Shown piece by piece: positions 31,581-41,334 of a stretch of 64,000 nt of DNA; the first letter of the stretch is position 1, and every line of letters starts with the position of its first letter. A program made the translations under genes and the position numbers. The stretch is from Pseudomonas oryzagri (lineage in GTDB: Bacteria > Pseudomonadota > Gammaproteobacteria > Pseudomonadales > Pseudomonadaceae): assembly GCF_020831405.1 (NCBI RefSeq), contig NZ_JAJHPU010000025.1:1-64000 (forward strand). The letters run 5' to 3'. The notes below the pieces were generated by a model. It was not told the origin of the DNA. It worked only from the letters and a program-made list of their open reading frames with translations, and searched no databases.

Positions 31581-33581
31581 TCAGTGCAGCGGCTGGCGCT
31601 TGATGGTTTTCAGCAGGTCCTCGGGGCTGATCTCGGCGACGATGCTCGCCTGGCTGCCCGGCTGCGGCAGATTGAGGATGTGGCCCTTGATCTTGCCGAT
31701 CACGTGCATCTCGCACGGCTTGCAGTCGAATTTCAGGGTCAGCACCTCGTCGCCGTGCACCAGCTGCATCGGCGCGACCTTGTTGCGCACGCCGGTATAG
31801 CCCTTGGCCTGCTTGGGACACAGGTTGAAGGAGAAGCGCAGGCAGTGCTTGGTGATCATCACCGGCACCTCGCCGGTTTCCTCGTGGGCCTCGTAGGCGG
31901 CGTCGATGAGCTGGACGCCGAAGCGGTGGTAGAAGGCGCGCGCCTTCTCGTTGTAGACGTTGGCCAGGAAGCTCAGATGCGACTCCGGGTAGACCGGCAG
32001 CGGCACGTTGACCGGCTTGCGGCTGCCGCGCGGATGCACGGCCAGGCGTGCGGCGGTGAGCGCTTCGATGGCCTCGCGGCGCAGCGCCTTGAGCTGCGAG
32101 TTGGGCACGAACGGCATCTGCGGTGCGTCGATCGCCACGCCATCGGCGTGGTAGATGGTGGTGCCCAGCTGGCCGAGCAGGTCGCGCAACTGTTCCAGCG
32201 CCTGTTCCGGCTTGTTGGCCGCCCCGAAGGTGCCAGTCAGGCTCGCCGAGGCGCTGATGCCTTCCTCGCTGGTGGCGGTGAGGGTGACGCGTTCTTCGTC
32301 CAGCTCGGCCTGCCAAGTGACGCCGACACGGCGTTCGGCGGAGGTCTTCAGCAGCGCCTGCTGCCAGTTATGGTCGAGATTACGATTGAGCGGATGCTGC
32401 GGGCGCAGCTGCTTCAGCTCGGCCGGCATCTCGTTGGGCTCGACGCGGTACTGCCAGCGCGGCTCGCCGTCCTCCTCGAACTGCTTGAGCAGCTCGACCA
32501 CGCTGGCGCGAAAGCCGACCACCTCGCGCTTGACCAGCACGTTGAGGCCATCGCCGTTGGAGAGCGGATCGCGGGTGTTGGCCACCAGGTCGCGCTTGCC
32601 GACCTTGAGCACCTCGCCGACCGGCAGGCCGGTGAACTTCGGCGAGTCGAAGGCGCCGATGTCGACCAGGCGATCGTTGACGAAGTAGTCGGTGCTGCCG
32701 CGGTGGAAGGTGCGCTCCGGGTCGGGCACGAAGAAGTGCTCGGTGCGTCCGCTGGAGGCGCGCTGCAGATCGCCGCGCTCCTCGAGGATCTCGTCGAGGC
32801 GCTGGCGGTAGTAGGCGGTGATGTTCTTGACGTAGCTGACGTCCTTGTAGCGCCCCTCGATCTTGAACGAACGCACCCCGGCGTCGATCAGCGCGCGCAG
32901 GTTGGCGCTCTGGTTGTTGTCCTTCATCGACAGCAGGTGCTTCTCGAAGGCCACCACCGCACCAGTGTCGTCCTTGAGGGTGTAGGGCAGGCGGCAGGCC
33001 TGCGAGCAGTCGCCGCGGTTGGCGCTGCGCCCGGTCTGCGCGTGGGAGATGTAGCACTGCCCGGAGAAGGCCACGCACAACGCGCCGTGGATGAAAAACT
33101 CCACCGCGGCGTCGACGCTGTCGCTGATCTGGCGGATTTCCGTGAGGTTCAGCTCGCGGGCCAGCACCAGCTGGGAGAAGCCGGCGTCGGCAAGGAACTT
33201 CGCCTTCTCCAGGCTGCGGATGTCGGTCTGGGTGCTGGCGTGGATCTCGATGGGCGGGATGTCCAGTTCCATGATGCCCATGTCCTGGACGATCAGCGCA
33301 TCCACACCGGCCTCGTACAGATCAACGATCAGTTTGCGCGCCGCCTCCAGCTCGTCGTCGTGGAGGATGGTGTTGAGGGTGACGAAGACCCGCGCATGGA
33401 ACAGGTGGGCGAACTTCACCAGCTCGGCGATATCCGCCACGCTGTTCTCGGCGTTGTGCCGCGCACCGAAACTGGGGCCGCCGATGTACACGGCATCGGC
33501 GCCATGCAGGATGGCTTCCTTGGCGATGGTGACATCCCGCGCGGGGCTGAGCAGTTCCAGGTGGTGCTTGGGTAGAGACAT
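31581..33581 (-). CDS. rlhA: U32-family protein RlhA-like (23S rRNA C2501 hydroxylation)
   Basis: A 666-aa U32 'collagenase-like' protein. N-terminal U32 TIM-barrel features are present: LELLSPARDVTIAKEA, GADAVYIGGPSFGAR, IHASTQTDI and the Fe-S cysteine cluster (HGALCVAFSGQCYISH, RGDCSQACR, later CLRFSFNLCPKQ and DCKPCEMH). The long C-terminal extension beyond the ~450-aa TrhP/YegQ length matches the RlhA (YdcP) type, which hydroxylates cytidine 2501 of 23S rRNA using prephenate-derived chemistry. It is not expected to be a protease. The start at MSLPKHH agrees with the family; longer starts are unlikely. Confidence 0.8.
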   Translation of the reverse strand: MSLPKHHLELLSPARDVTIAKEAILHGADAVYIGGPSFGARHNAENSVADIAELVKFAHLFHARVFVTLNTILHDDELEAARKLIVDLYEAGVDALIVQDMGIMELDIPPIEIHASTQTDIRSLEKAKFLADAGFSQLVLARELNLTEIRQISDSVDAAVEFFIHGALCVAFSGQCYISHAQTGRSANRGDCSQACRLPYTLKDDTGAVVAFEKHLLSMKDNNQSANLRALIDAGVRSFKIEGRYKDVSYVKNITAYYRQRLDEILEERGDLQRASSGRTEHFFVPDPERTFHRGSTDYFVNDRLVDIGAFDSPKFTGLPVGEVLKVGKRDLVANTRDPLSNGDGLNVLVKREVVGFRASVVELLKQFEEDGEPRWQYRVEPNEMPAELKQLRPQHPLNRNLDHNWQQALLKTSAERRVGVTWQAELDEERVTLTATSEEGISASASLTGTFGAANKPEQALEQLRDLLGQLGTTIYHADGVAIDAPQMPFVPNSQLKALRREAIEALTAARLAVHPRGSRKPVNVPLPVYPESHLSFLANVYNEKARAFYHRFGVQLIDAAYEAHEETGEVPVMITKHCLRFSFNLCPKQAKGYTGVRNKVAPMQLVHGDEVLTLKFDCKPCEMHVIGKIKGHILNLPQPGSQASIVAEISPEDLLKTIKRQPLH

Positions 33582-33764
33582 GGGGCGGGCTCGCGAGCGC
33601 AACAAACGAACCGTGCATTGTAGCGGGCTGGCGCGGCTTTGCGGGGTTGGCGTGATAGTCGGGCGCCGGCCCCTGCGTATCACGAAAAGGCTTGGTCTCA
33701 CGCGGGACATGATCTGCCGCCGGCAATCGCGCATCATGCACCCATCCAGATCAAGGAGGTTTCC

Positions 33765-34616
33765 ATGCGTATCGCTTCATTCGTGGCGCGGCTTGCCGGG
33801 TTGTCGCTGGGACTGGCGTTCGCCGCCGTTGCTTCGGCGGGCGACGAGGCACGGCTGGTCGAGTCGATCAATGCCTATCGTGGCCAGGTCCAGAACTGTG
33901 CCGGCCAGGGTTCCGAGGAGCTGCCACCGCTGGCGGTCGATCCGCGGCTGGTGATGCCAGCCGCCGGGGGCGGGGACCTGCAGGGGACGCTGAGTCGCGC
34001 GGGTTATCCGCTGGTCAACGCCCAGGCGATCAGTCTGTCCGGGCCGCGCGACGCGCAGGCGGCCATGGCAGCGCTGCAGCAAAGTTTCTGTCAGGTATTG
34101 CTCGATCCGCAGTTCGTCGATATCGGCGTCAACCACACCGGCCGCGACTGGCGCATCGTCGTGGCGCGGCCGCTGCTGGCCGGGCGCATGGGCGACTGGC
34201 AGGTCGAAGGGCAGCAATTGCTCGAGCGGATCAACGCCGTTCGCGCGCAGCCTCGCCAGTGCGGGGCGCAGGCGTTCGCGGCGGCGCCGCCGCTGGCCTG
34301 GAGCGCTACGCTGGGCGCGGCGGCCGAGGCCCACAGCCGGGCCATGGCCAACGGCAATTTCTTCGCCCACAAGGATCGCGACGGCCGCACGCCGGGCGAC
34401 CGGGCGGAGCTGGCCGGCTATGGCGGCGCGCTGATTGGCGAAAACATCGCCGCCGGGCTGGACGCCGCCGGCAAGGTGATCGACGGCTGGCTGGCCAGTC
34501 CCGGCCACTGCGCCAATCTGATGAACCCGCAGTTTCGGGAACTGGGCGCGGCCTACGCCGCCGATCCCAAGAGCGATGCGGGGATCTACTGGACGGCGCT
34601 GTTCGGCTCGCCCTGA
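33765..34616 (+). CDS. Secreted CAP/SCP-domain protein
   Basis: A 283-aa exported protein with a Sec signal peptide (MRIASFVARLAGLSLG..., cleavage near ASAGDE). The C-terminal half is a clear CAP domain: LLERINAVRAQPRQCG, SRAMANGNFFAHKDRDGRTP, GENIAAG and SPGHCANLMNPQFRELGAAY, with both zinc-type histidines. The N-terminal half (residues 24-145) starts with a similar helix, VESINAYRGQVQNC, and looks like a degenerate second CAP copy. Bacterial CAP proteins are often secreted with unclear function. The start follows the strong AAGGAGG site. Confidence 0.85.
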   Translation: MRIASFVARLAGLSLGLAFAAVASAGDEARLVESINAYRGQVQNCAGQGSEELPPLAVDPRLVMPAAGGGDLQGTLSRAGYPLVNAQAISLSGPRDAQAAMAALQQSFCQVLLDPQFVDIGVNHTGRDWRIVVARPLLAGRMGDWQVEGQQLLERINAVRAQPRQCGAQAFAAAPPLAWSATLGAAAEAHSRAMANGNFFAHKDRDGRTPGDRAELAGYGGALIGENIAAGLDAAGKVIDGWLASPGHCANLMNPQFRELGAAYAADPKSDAGIYWTALFGSP

Positions 34617-34690
34617 GCGAGCCGGTCAAAGCAACGCGCGGATGAGCGGCCGGGCGATAGCCGTGGTGGGACGAACGTCAGCGCAGAGAT

Positions 34691-37612
34691 TCAGGCTTTG
34701 CTGGATTGAAATAGCCGGTTGCCGATCTCCATGATGGCTTCGCGCAGCACCTGGATCTTCAGCGGCTTGGTCAGATAGCAGGCGACGTCGAGTTCGCTGA
34801 CCAGCGCCTGGTCTTCCGGCAGGGCGCCGGCACTGATGACGATGACCGGAAGATGCTGGGTGCGCGGATGCTTGCGCAGGCTGCGCAGCAGGCTGTCGCC
34901 TTGCAGGCCTGGCAGGTCGATGTCGAGCAGCAGCAACTCCGGCGGGTTCTCGGTGATCCAGTGCAGCGCCTCGAGGCCGTTCTCGAGGATTTCCACGTCG
35001 GCCAGATCGGCCAGGGCCTTTTGCACCAGCAACTGGCTGGCGTGGTTGTCCTCGACGTACAGCACACGGGGCAGGGGAACGCCGCGCTGCTGTCGGGAGC
35101 GGTCCTGGGCGTCCTTCTGTAGGGTCGGACTGAACGGCAATTCGATCCAGAAGGTGCTGCCGATGCCGGGCTCGCTGCTGAAATCAAGCTTGCCGTGCAT
35201 CAGTTCGGCCAGTTCGCGGCTCAGTACCAGGCCGATACCGGTGCCCTTGATGGTGCTGTTCTCGTGGCCCAGGCGCTGGAACGGCTTGAACAGCAGGGGA
35301 TGTTTTTCTGCGCTGATGCCGTGGCCGGTATCTTCGACGATCAGGCGCAGGCTGCCGGGGGTGATCTTGTAGCTCAGCGACAGGTGGCCGTTCGGCCGGT
35401 TGTATTTCACCGCGTTGCTCAGCAGGTTGAGCAGGATCTGGCGCAGTCGGCGCCCCTCGGCGTGGACCAGCAGGCTGCCTTCGGGCAGGTGGCTCTCCAG
35501 ATGCAGATGGTGTTCGAGGGCCTGCGGGCGGATCAGCTCGATGCATTCGCTCATGATCTGCCGGGCGTCGACGATGTCCATGATCAGGTTGGTCTTCTGC
35601 GCCTCGATGTAGGCGAGGTCGAGGATGTCGTCGACCAATTGGCACAGGTGGTTGCTGGCGGTGAGGATTTCGCCGGCGTACTGGTTGAGGCTGGTTTCCT
35701 CGCTGCGCTCGGCCAGCTCAAGCTGGATCATCTGGGCGAAGCCCTGCACCGCATTGAGCGGGGTGCGCAGCTCGTGGCTCATGCTGGAAAGGAAGCGGGT
35801 CTTGGCGACGTTGGCCGCCTGGGCCTGCTGGCCGGCATGGCTGAGGGCTTCCTGGGTGGCCTTGAGCGCGTCGATGTCGACATGGGTGCCGGCCAGGCGG
35901 CGGATGAAGCCGTCGGCTTCGGTATCCATCGCACGGCCGCGGCTGAGCAGCCAGTGATAGACGCCGCAGTCGTCGGCGAGGCGGTATTCGACGGTGTAGT
36001 TGTCGCTGGGGTGCTGCTCCGGATGCTCCAGGCAGGTGACCGCCTGTTCGAGGTCTTCGGGGTGGATGCGCGCGTAGAAGGCGTCTAGCGCCAGCAGGGG
36101 ACCGCCCAGGCCGAAGCGCTCGATGAGGCGGCCCTCGATGCGGATGCTGCGCTGCTCGAGGTCGATCTCCCAGACGCTCTCGGTGGTCGAGTCGAGCACC
36201 AGACCGAGCTGGGTCTGCGCCTGCTGACGGGTAGCCTCGCTGTGGGCCAGTTGCTGACCCATGGCGGTGGCGGCGCTGGCCATCTGGTCGAATTCGACGA
36301 TGGCCGAGTGGGGGCGTTTGGGCAGCCACTGGCCCTGGCCGATCTGCGCGAGCATCCAGGTGACGCCGTCGATCGGTTGCTGCAGGCGGTGACTGAGCTG
36401 GCGCGAGCGCAGCCACATGGCGGCGAAGAACAGCAGGTAGAAAACCACCAGACCGGCGATCAGCAGGTAGCCGATCTGCTGGTAACGGCTGGCGAGGGTG
36501 TTGGTCTTGCTGAACACCTCGGCTTCGTCGACCACGGTGATGAGCTTCCAGCCGGTCTCCGGGATGGTCGCCCAGGCGGCAAGCTTGCGCTTGCCGCCCA
36601 GTTCGATGGATTCGACGCCGGTGGCGCTGAGGCCGATGGCCTGGGCCAGCGCGGTGGTGTCCTGGCGTTTGCCCAGGTTGAAGTCGGCGGGCTTGAAAAT
36701 TTCCTTGCGGATGGCTTCGTCGTAGGAGTGGCTGGTCAGTTCGCTGAGGCGGAGGTCCTGCTCGCCCTGCGGCGGCAGGGCCATGATGTTCTGGTCGGCA
36801 CTGACCAGCAGGGCGTAGCCGTTCCAGGCCACCTGCAGGCTGGCGATCTCGCTGAGGATGGTGTCGACGGTGACGTCCAGGCCGGCGACCCCTTCGAGGA
36901 AGTCGCCGCGGTAGACCGGGGCCAGCGCCGACATCATCCAGCCGTGGCCGGCCGGATCGACGTACATGTCGGTCCACACCACCTTGCGCTGCGGGTTGTG
37001 GCGGGCGTCAGCGAGGTAATAGAAGTTGTAGTCGGGAATCACCATGTCGTGCGGATACTGGGCGGGCGCCAGGAACCACGGGTAGATGCGGTTGTAGCTG
37101 TCCCAGGTATTGAAATAGATCGAGGCGATGAGCTTGTTGGAGCCCAGCAGGCTCTTCATCAGCGGGTCGAGCTGGGCCAGGCGCAGGACGCGCTCGAAAT
37201 CCTGTTGGTTGGCCGGTGTGGCACTGGAGTAGAAGGAGGCGGCGCGGCCATCGTCGGTCTGGCTGTAGAGCACGCCGTCGCTGCTGCGGGTGTGTCGCCG
37301 GCGCTCGAGCGCGTCGTCGGCAAAGCTGTCCTGCTGCAGAACGCTGGCGATCTGTTCGCGATAGACGCCGGTGAGCCGGGTGATGGCGCTCAGGCGTTCG
37401 CTGACCAGGTGCGCTTCCTGTTGGGCGGCGCCCTTGAGGTCGGTGAGGGCGGTTTCCCGCAGGTGCTCGATCTGTGCCTCGCGGATCGAACTGTTGGTCA
37501 GCAGATAGGCGGCGATCAGGACGGTTTCCACCAGGATCAGCGGGATCAGGGCGCTTTGTACGAAGGCGCGCCACATCCAGCCGCGGAGGGTGGTTTTCGG
37601 GGTGTCGTGCAT
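34691..37612 (-). CDS. Hybrid sensor histidine kinase with receiver domain
   Basis: A 973-aa inner-membrane kinase. TM1 is near residues 15-40, then a large periplasmic dCACHE-type sensor (to ~365) containing DMYVDPAGHGWMMSALAPVY, TM2 near 385-405, a HAMP-like linker, a PAS domain (~475-590), HisKA with SSMSHELRTPLN, HATPase (N box NLLSNAVKYN, G1 DTGHGIS, G2 GTGIGL) and a C-terminal REC domain with the phospho-acceptor Asp in LLLLDIDLPG. No DNA-binding partner is adjacent. Start is uncertain: MHDTPK (chosen) has AAGGGC upstream, while MKTQGR 24 bases earlier is an alternative. Confidence 0.9.
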   Translation of the reverse strand: MHDTPKTTLRGWMWRAFVQSALIPLILVETVLIAAYLLTNSSIREAQIEHLRETALTDLKGAAQQEAHLVSERLSAITRLTGVYREQIASVLQQDSFADDALERRRHTRSSDGVLYSQTDDGRAASFYSSATPANQQDFERVLRLAQLDPLMKSLLGSNKLIASIYFNTWDSYNRIYPWFLAPAQYPHDMVIPDYNFYYLADARHNPQRKVVWTDMYVDPAGHGWMMSALAPVYRGDFLEGVAGLDVTVDTILSEIASLQVAWNGYALLVSADQNIMALPPQGEQDLRLSELTSHSYDEAIRKEIFKPADFNLGKRQDTTALAQAIGLSATGVESIELGGKRKLAAWATIPETGWKLITVVDEAEVFSKTNTLASRYQQIGYLLIAGLVVFYLLFFAAMWLRSRQLSHRLQQPIDGVTWMLAQIGQGQWLPKRPHSAIVEFDQMASAATAMGQQLAHSEATRQQAQTQLGLVLDSTTESVWEIDLEQRSIRIEGRLIERFGLGGPLLALDAFYARIHPEDLEQAVTCLEHPEQHPSDNYTVEYRLADDCGVYHWLLSRGRAMDTEADGFIRRLAGTHVDIDALKATQEALSHAGQQAQAANVAKTRFLSSMSHELRTPLNAVQGFAQMIQLELAERSEETSLNQYAGEILTASNHLCQLVDDILDLAYIEAQKTNLIMDIVDARQIMSECIELIRPQALEHHLHLESHLPEGSLLVHAEGRRLRQILLNLLSNAVKYNRPNGHLSLSYKITPGSLRLIVEDTGHGISAEKHPLLFKPFQRLGHENSTIKGTGIGLVLSRELAELMHGKLDFSSEPGIGSTFWIELPFSPTLQKDAQDRSRQQRGVPLPRVLYVEDNHASQLLVQKALADLADVEILENGLEALHWITENPPELLLLDIDLPGLQGDSLLRSLRKHPRTQHLPVIVISAGALPEDQALVSELDVACYLTKPLKIQVLREAIMEIGNRLFQSSKA

Positions 37613-37826
37613 ACCGGTACGCCCTTGGGTCTTCATCGCGTGGTGGGTCGGCAGTTTAGGGATGTCGCTCGCCCACGACTCGCAGCAGGGCCTGGCGATG
37701 ATAATGGAATGCACCTGTATTGTGACGGCTTTGGCAAAGCCTTGATCGATTTTGTTTCACTTCCGGCTGCAAGCGCCGGAGGGCGAGGCTGTCGCTGGCG
37801 GCGCGGAGAGTTTTTCGCCCGGCGGG

Positions 37827-37854
37827 TTGTAAGTTGCGCACGACTCGTTACAAT
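37827..37854 (+). promoter_or_regulatory. Sigma70-type promoter of the SRP RNA
   Basis: -35 TTGTAA (37827-37832), 16-base spacer, -10 TACAAT (37849-37854). Transcription would start near 37861, about 25 bases before the mature RNA, leaving a 5' leader like the one removed by RNase P from E. coli 4.5S RNA. Confidence 0.6.
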
Positions 37855-37885
37855 GGCGCGGCCCGCTCACAGGCGGGTACTTTAT

Positions 37886-37998
37886 GGTGGCCCTGTCGGT
37901 CCCCCCGCAACGATTACTCGTCAACCTGGTCAGGTCCGGAAGGAAGCAGCCATAGCGAGAACATCGTGTGCCGGGGTGTGGCTGGCGGGGCCATCTCC
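37886..37998 (+). ncRNA. ffs: 4.5S RNA of the signal recognition particle
   Basis: Contains the SRP signature: the GGUCAGGUCCGGAAGGAAGCAG apical motif region (seen as ggtcaggtccggaaggaagc), followed by the AGCCA return strand and the gtgtgccgggg stretch. The 5' end ggtggccc pairs with gggccatc near 37995 to close the stem. The single-stem small type binds Ffh and targets ribosomes making membrane proteins to FtsY. It lies directly upstream of dnaX, in the same order as other pseudomonads. Confidence 0.95.
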
Positions 37999-38171
37999 AT
38001 TTCCGGCCGGCGAAAACCTTTGCCGCCGCTTCGTCGGTCCCCGGGGCACAGCACCTATTCCCCGTTATTGATTGAGCGACATCCCGTCCTGAGCCCCTGG
38101 GCGGGTGCAATTTGCCCCATGCTTCGCTAGCATTGACACCCTACGCTCAATTGCCCGCAGCGAAAGATTCG

Positions 38172-40199
38172 ATGAGTTACCAGGTCCTTGCCCGCAAGTG
38201 GCGTCCGCGCTCGTTCCGCGAAATGGTCGGCCAGACCCATGTGCTCAAGGCCCTGATCAACGCTCTGGACAATCAGCGCCTGCACCATGCCTATCTGTTC
38301 ACAGGTACCCGCGGCGTGGGTAAAACCACCATCGCGCGCATCCTCGCCAAGTGCCTGAATTGCGAGCAGGGAGTCAGTTCGACGCCCTGTGGCCAGTGTT
38401 CGGTGTGCCGAGAGATCGACGAGGGACGTTTCGTCGACCTGATCGAGGTGGACGCGGCGAGCCGCACCAAGGTCGAGGATACCCGCGAGCTGCTCGACAA
38501 CGTGCAGTACGCGCCGACCCGAGGCCGCTACAAGGTGTACCTGATCGACGAAGTGCACATGCTGTCCACGCACTCGTTCAATGCCCTGCTCAAGACTCTT
38601 GAAGAGCCGCCGCCGCACGTCAAGTTCCTGCTCGCCACCACCGATCCGCAGAAGCTGCCGGTCACCATCCTGTCGCGCTGCCTGCAGTTCTCGCTGAAGA
38701 ACATGCCGCCGGAGCGGGTGGTGGAACACCTGACCCACGTGCTGAGCGCCGAGCGGATCCCCTTCGAGGAGGATGCGCTGTGGCTGCTGGGCCGTGCTGC
38801 CGACGGCTCGATGCGCGATGCCATGAGCCTCACCGACCAGGCGATCGCCTTCGGCGAGGGCAAGGTGCTGGCGGCCGACGTGCGCGCCATGCTCGGCACG
38901 CTCGACCACGGTCAGGTTTACGGCGTCCTGCAGGCGCTGCTCGCCGGCGACGCCCGCGCCCTGCTCGATGCCGTGCGCCAGTTGGCCGAGCAGGGGCCAG
39001 ACTGGGCCGGCGTGCTGGCCGAATTGCTCAACGTGCTGCATCGCGTGGCCATTGCCCAGGTGCTGCCGGAGGCGGTCGACAATGGCCAGGGCGACCGCGA
39101 GCGAGTGCTTGAGCTGGCGCATGCGCTGCCGGCCGAGGATGTGCAGTTCTACTACCAGATGGGGCTGATCGGTCGCCGCGACCTGCCGCTGGCGCCCGAT
39201 CCGCGTAGCGGCTTCGAGATGGTGCTGCTGCGCATGCTGGCGTTCCGTCCGGCCGATACGGCCAAGGCACCCGATACGCCGCTAAAGAACCCGGGGATCG
39301 GTGAGGCCACGACTGATTCCTCTCAGGCAGCGGTGGCCGGGATTGCAGCGCGGATCTCGGTGACCGAGACCGCTGTGGCGGTGGGCGCTTCGCCGAACGC
39401 TCCGGTTCCTCGCATGGCGGTCCAGGAGGTGCAGGTTCCGCTGCCGACCCAGCCAGTCGACGTGCCCTGGGATACCTCGCCCGTGACGCACAGCGCTCAT
39501 GCGCCAGCCAATGTATCGCCTGGCGAGGTGAGCGAGCCGGCAGTGCCGCGCCAGCCCGAGAGGGTGCCGCCGGTTCCGGCTCATTCCGTGGCGCAGACGC
39601 CTGCTCGGAGAGTGGAGCCTGCCAGGCCCGAGCCGGTCCCGGAGGCGCCGTCCGTTGCGGCGGAGGTCGCCGCCGACGAGGCGGATGACGATTTCGACAA
39701 CGTCGACGTGGATGCCTACGCCTATCTGGAAAACATGCAGCCGGTGGACGATCCGGCACCGCTGCAGGTTCCGGTCGTTGCAGAACCACTGCCAGCCGCG
39801 CAGCCGGCCACCGGCCTGGCCGCCGAATGGCTGGAGCTGTTCCCCAAGCTGGGTTTGGCCGGCATGACCGCCAGCATCGCCGCCAACTGTACCCTGGTGG
39901 CGGTGGACGGCGACCGTTGGCACCTGCATCTGGATCCCGGGCAGAGTGCGTTGTTCAACGCTGGCCAGCAGCGGCGATTGACCGATGCCCTGAGCAGCTA
40001 CCACGCCCGTCCGTTGACCCTGCAGATCGATATCGTCCGGCCCGAGCAGGAAACCCCGGCCCAGGCCGCGGCCCGCCAGCGCGCCGAGCGTCAGCACGCA
40101 GCCGAGGCATCGATTCACGCCGACCCGCTGGTTCGGCAGATGATGGAGCAGTTCGCCGCGGTGATCCGCGACGGCACAATCGTACCCCTGGACAATTGA
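38172..40199 (+). CDS. dnaX: DNA polymerase III subunits tau/gamma
   Basis: A 675-aa clamp-loader subunit. The AAA+ part (1-370) has Walker A GTRGVGKTTIARIL, a zinc-binding loop with four cysteines (CLNCEQG...CGQCSVC), Walker B LIDEVHML, SRC box (LSRC) and the sensor motif. A Pro/Ala-rich linker follows (~375-540), then the tau-specific C-terminal domain that contacts the alpha subunit. I looked for the A AAA AAG slippery heptamer that makes gamma in E. coli and do not see it, so gamma, if made, arises otherwise. The start at MSYQVLARKW is universal for the family. Confidence 0.96.
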   Translation: MSYQVLARKWRPRSFREMVGQTHVLKALINALDNQRLHHAYLFTGTRGVGKTTIARILAKCLNCEQGVSSTPCGQCSVCREIDEGRFVDLIEVDAASRTKVEDTRELLDNVQYAPTRGRYKVYLIDEVHMLSTHSFNALLKTLEEPPPHVKFLLATTDPQKLPVTILSRCLQFSLKNMPPERVVEHLTHVLSAERIPFEEDALWLLGRAADGSMRDAMSLTDQAIAFGEGKVLAADVRAMLGTLDHGQVYGVLQALLAGDARALLDAVRQLAEQGPDWAGVLAELLNVLHRVAIAQVLPEAVDNGQGDRERVLELAHALPAEDVQFYYQMGLIGRRDLPLAPDPRSGFEMVLLRMLAFRPADTAKAPDTPLKNPGIGEATTDSSQAAVAGIAARISVTETAVAVGASPNAPVPRMAVQEVQVPLPTQPVDVPWDTSPVTHSAHAPANVSPGEVSEPAVPRQPERVPPVPAHSVAQTPARRVEPARPEPVPEAPSVAAEVAADEADDDFDNVDVDAYAYLENMQPVDDPAPLQVPVVAEPLPAAQPATGLAAEWLELFPKLGLAGMTASIAANCTLVAVDGDRWHLHLDPGQSALFNAGQQRRLTDALSSYHARPLTLQIDIVRPEQETPAQAAARQRAERQHAAEASIHADPLVRQMMEQFAAVIRDGTIVPLDN

Positions 40200-40208
40200 G
40201 GTGATCCC

Positions 40209-40535
40209 ATGATGAAAGGTGGCATGGCCGCGCTGATGAAGCAGGCGCAGCAGATGCAGGAAAAGATGCAGAAGATACAGGAGGAGCTGGCCAACGCCGA
40301 GGTGACCGGCCAGTCCGGGGCCGGCCTGGTGAGCGTGGTGATGACCGGCCGCCATGACGTCAAGCGCGTCACTCTGGATGACAGCCTGATGCAGGAAGAC
40401 AAGGAAGTGCTCGAGGACCTGATCGCCGCCGCGGTGAACGATGCGGTGCGCAAGATCGAGCAGAACAATCAGGACAAGATGGCCGGCATGACCGCCGGCA
40501 TGCAGCTGCCGCCCGGCTTCAAGATGCCGTTCTAA
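40209..40535 (+). CDS. ybaB: Nucleoid-associated protein YbaB/EbfC family
   Basis: A 108-aa DNA-binding dimer. The N-terminus [20 protein letters not shown], the central [16 protein letters not shown] and the C-terminal acidic helix followed by [12 protein letters not shown] are all standard. It lies 9 bases after dnaX and before recR, the conserved dnaX-ybaB-recR order, and is probably co-transcribed with dnaX. Confidence 0.95.
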   Translation: MMKGGMAALMKQAQQMQEKMQKIQEELANAEVTGQSGAGLVSVVMTGRHDVKRVTLDDSLMQEDKEVLEDLIAAAVNDAVRKIEQNNQDKMAGMTAGMQLPPGFKMPF

Positions 40536-40553
40536 GCTGCCCGCACTCTGATG

Positions 40554-40585
40554 GGTGGGTTGGCCGCGCAGCGGCATAACCCACC
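40554..40585. repeat. Intergenic inverted repeat (ggtgggtt / aacccacc)
   Basis: Imperfect palindrome in the ybaB-recR gap, with arms ggtgggtt and aacccacc around ggccgcgcagcggcat. It resembles the repeat family in the metG-apbC gap and shares its ggtggg/cccacc ends. It has no T-run. Confidence 0.6.
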
Positions 40586-40661
40586 GTCGGAGTCAGGCCG
40601 GGCGGCGAGTCGCGCCATCCGGCAGTCCTTCCTTCTCCCGTCCGTTTTCCCCGGTAGTCTC

Positions 40662-41261
40662 ATGAGTTTCAGCCCCCTGATTCGCCAGTTGATCGATGCC
40701 CTGCGCATCCTGCCCGGAGTCGGCCAGAAGACCGCCCAGCGCATGGCGCTGCACCTGCTCGAGCGGGATCGCAGCGGCGGCCTGCGTCTGGCCCAGGCGC
40801 TGACGCGAGCGATGGAGGGGGTCGGCTACTGCCGGCAGTGTCGCACGCTCAGCGAAGACGAGCTGTGCCCGCAGTGCGTCGATCCACGCCGTGACGATAG
40901 TTTGCTCTGCGTGGTGGAGGGGCCGCTGGATGTGTTCGCCATCGAGCAGACCGGCTATCGCGGCCGCTATTTCGTCCTCAAGGGGCATCTGTCGCCGCTG
41001 GACGGTCTGGGGCCGGAGGCCATCGGCATCCCCGAACTGGAAGAGCGCGTCGCGCAGGGAAGCTTCAGCGAAGTGATCCTCGCCACCAACCCGACGGTGG
41101 AGGGGGAGGCGACCGCCCACTACATCGCCCAGCTGCTGGCGCCGCAGGGCCTCAAGGTGTCGCGTATCGCCCACGGCGTGCCGCTGGGCGGCGAACTGGA
41201 GCTGGTCGATGGTGGCACCCTGGCGCATGCCATGGCCGGCCGGCGGCAATTCGACCTGTAA
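40662..41261 (+). CDS. recR: Recombination mediator RecR
   Basis: A 199-aa RecFOR-pathway protein. Order of motifs: N-terminal HhH ([17 protein letters not shown]), four-cysteine zinc finger ([16 protein letters not shown]), Toprim domain ([15 protein letters not shown], then [11 protein letters not shown]) and the C-terminal [14 protein letters not shown]. All are intact. It follows ybaB by about 125 bases with the inverted repeat between. Start ATG 40662 is the family start; upstream sequence does not extend the fold. Confidence 0.96.
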   Translation: MSFSPLIRQLIDALRILPGVGQKTAQRMALHLLERDRSGGLRLAQALTRAMEGVGYCRQCRTLSEDELCPQCVDPRRDDSLLCVVEGPLDVFAIEQTGYRGRYFVLKGHLSPLDGLGPEAIGIPELEERVAQGSFSEVILATNPTVEGEATAHYIAQLLAPQGLKVSRIAHGVPLGGELELVDGGTLAHAMAGRRQFDL

Positions 41262-41271
41262 CGCTGCCATT

Positions 41272-41316
41272 GAAACGACAACGCCCGCCCCGGTTACCCG
41301 GCGCGGGCGTTGTTTC
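41272..41316. terminator. Bidirectional terminator between recR and anr
   Basis: Long hairpin with arms gaaac..aacgcccgc and gcgggcgttgtttc between two convergent genes. It has a short T-run on the recR side. Confidence 0.8.
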
Positions 41317-41334
41317 AGGCGGAATTGCTGATCG

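Noticed and set aside
37727-37860. Possible small ORF before the SRP RNA
   Set aside because: No ribosome site and a composition typical of non-coding sequence; the region is better explained by the ffs promoter and leader.
38500-40199. Programmed frameshift in dnaX
   Set aside because: No A-rich slippery heptamer or following strong hairpin was found; nearest A-runs are three or four bases long.
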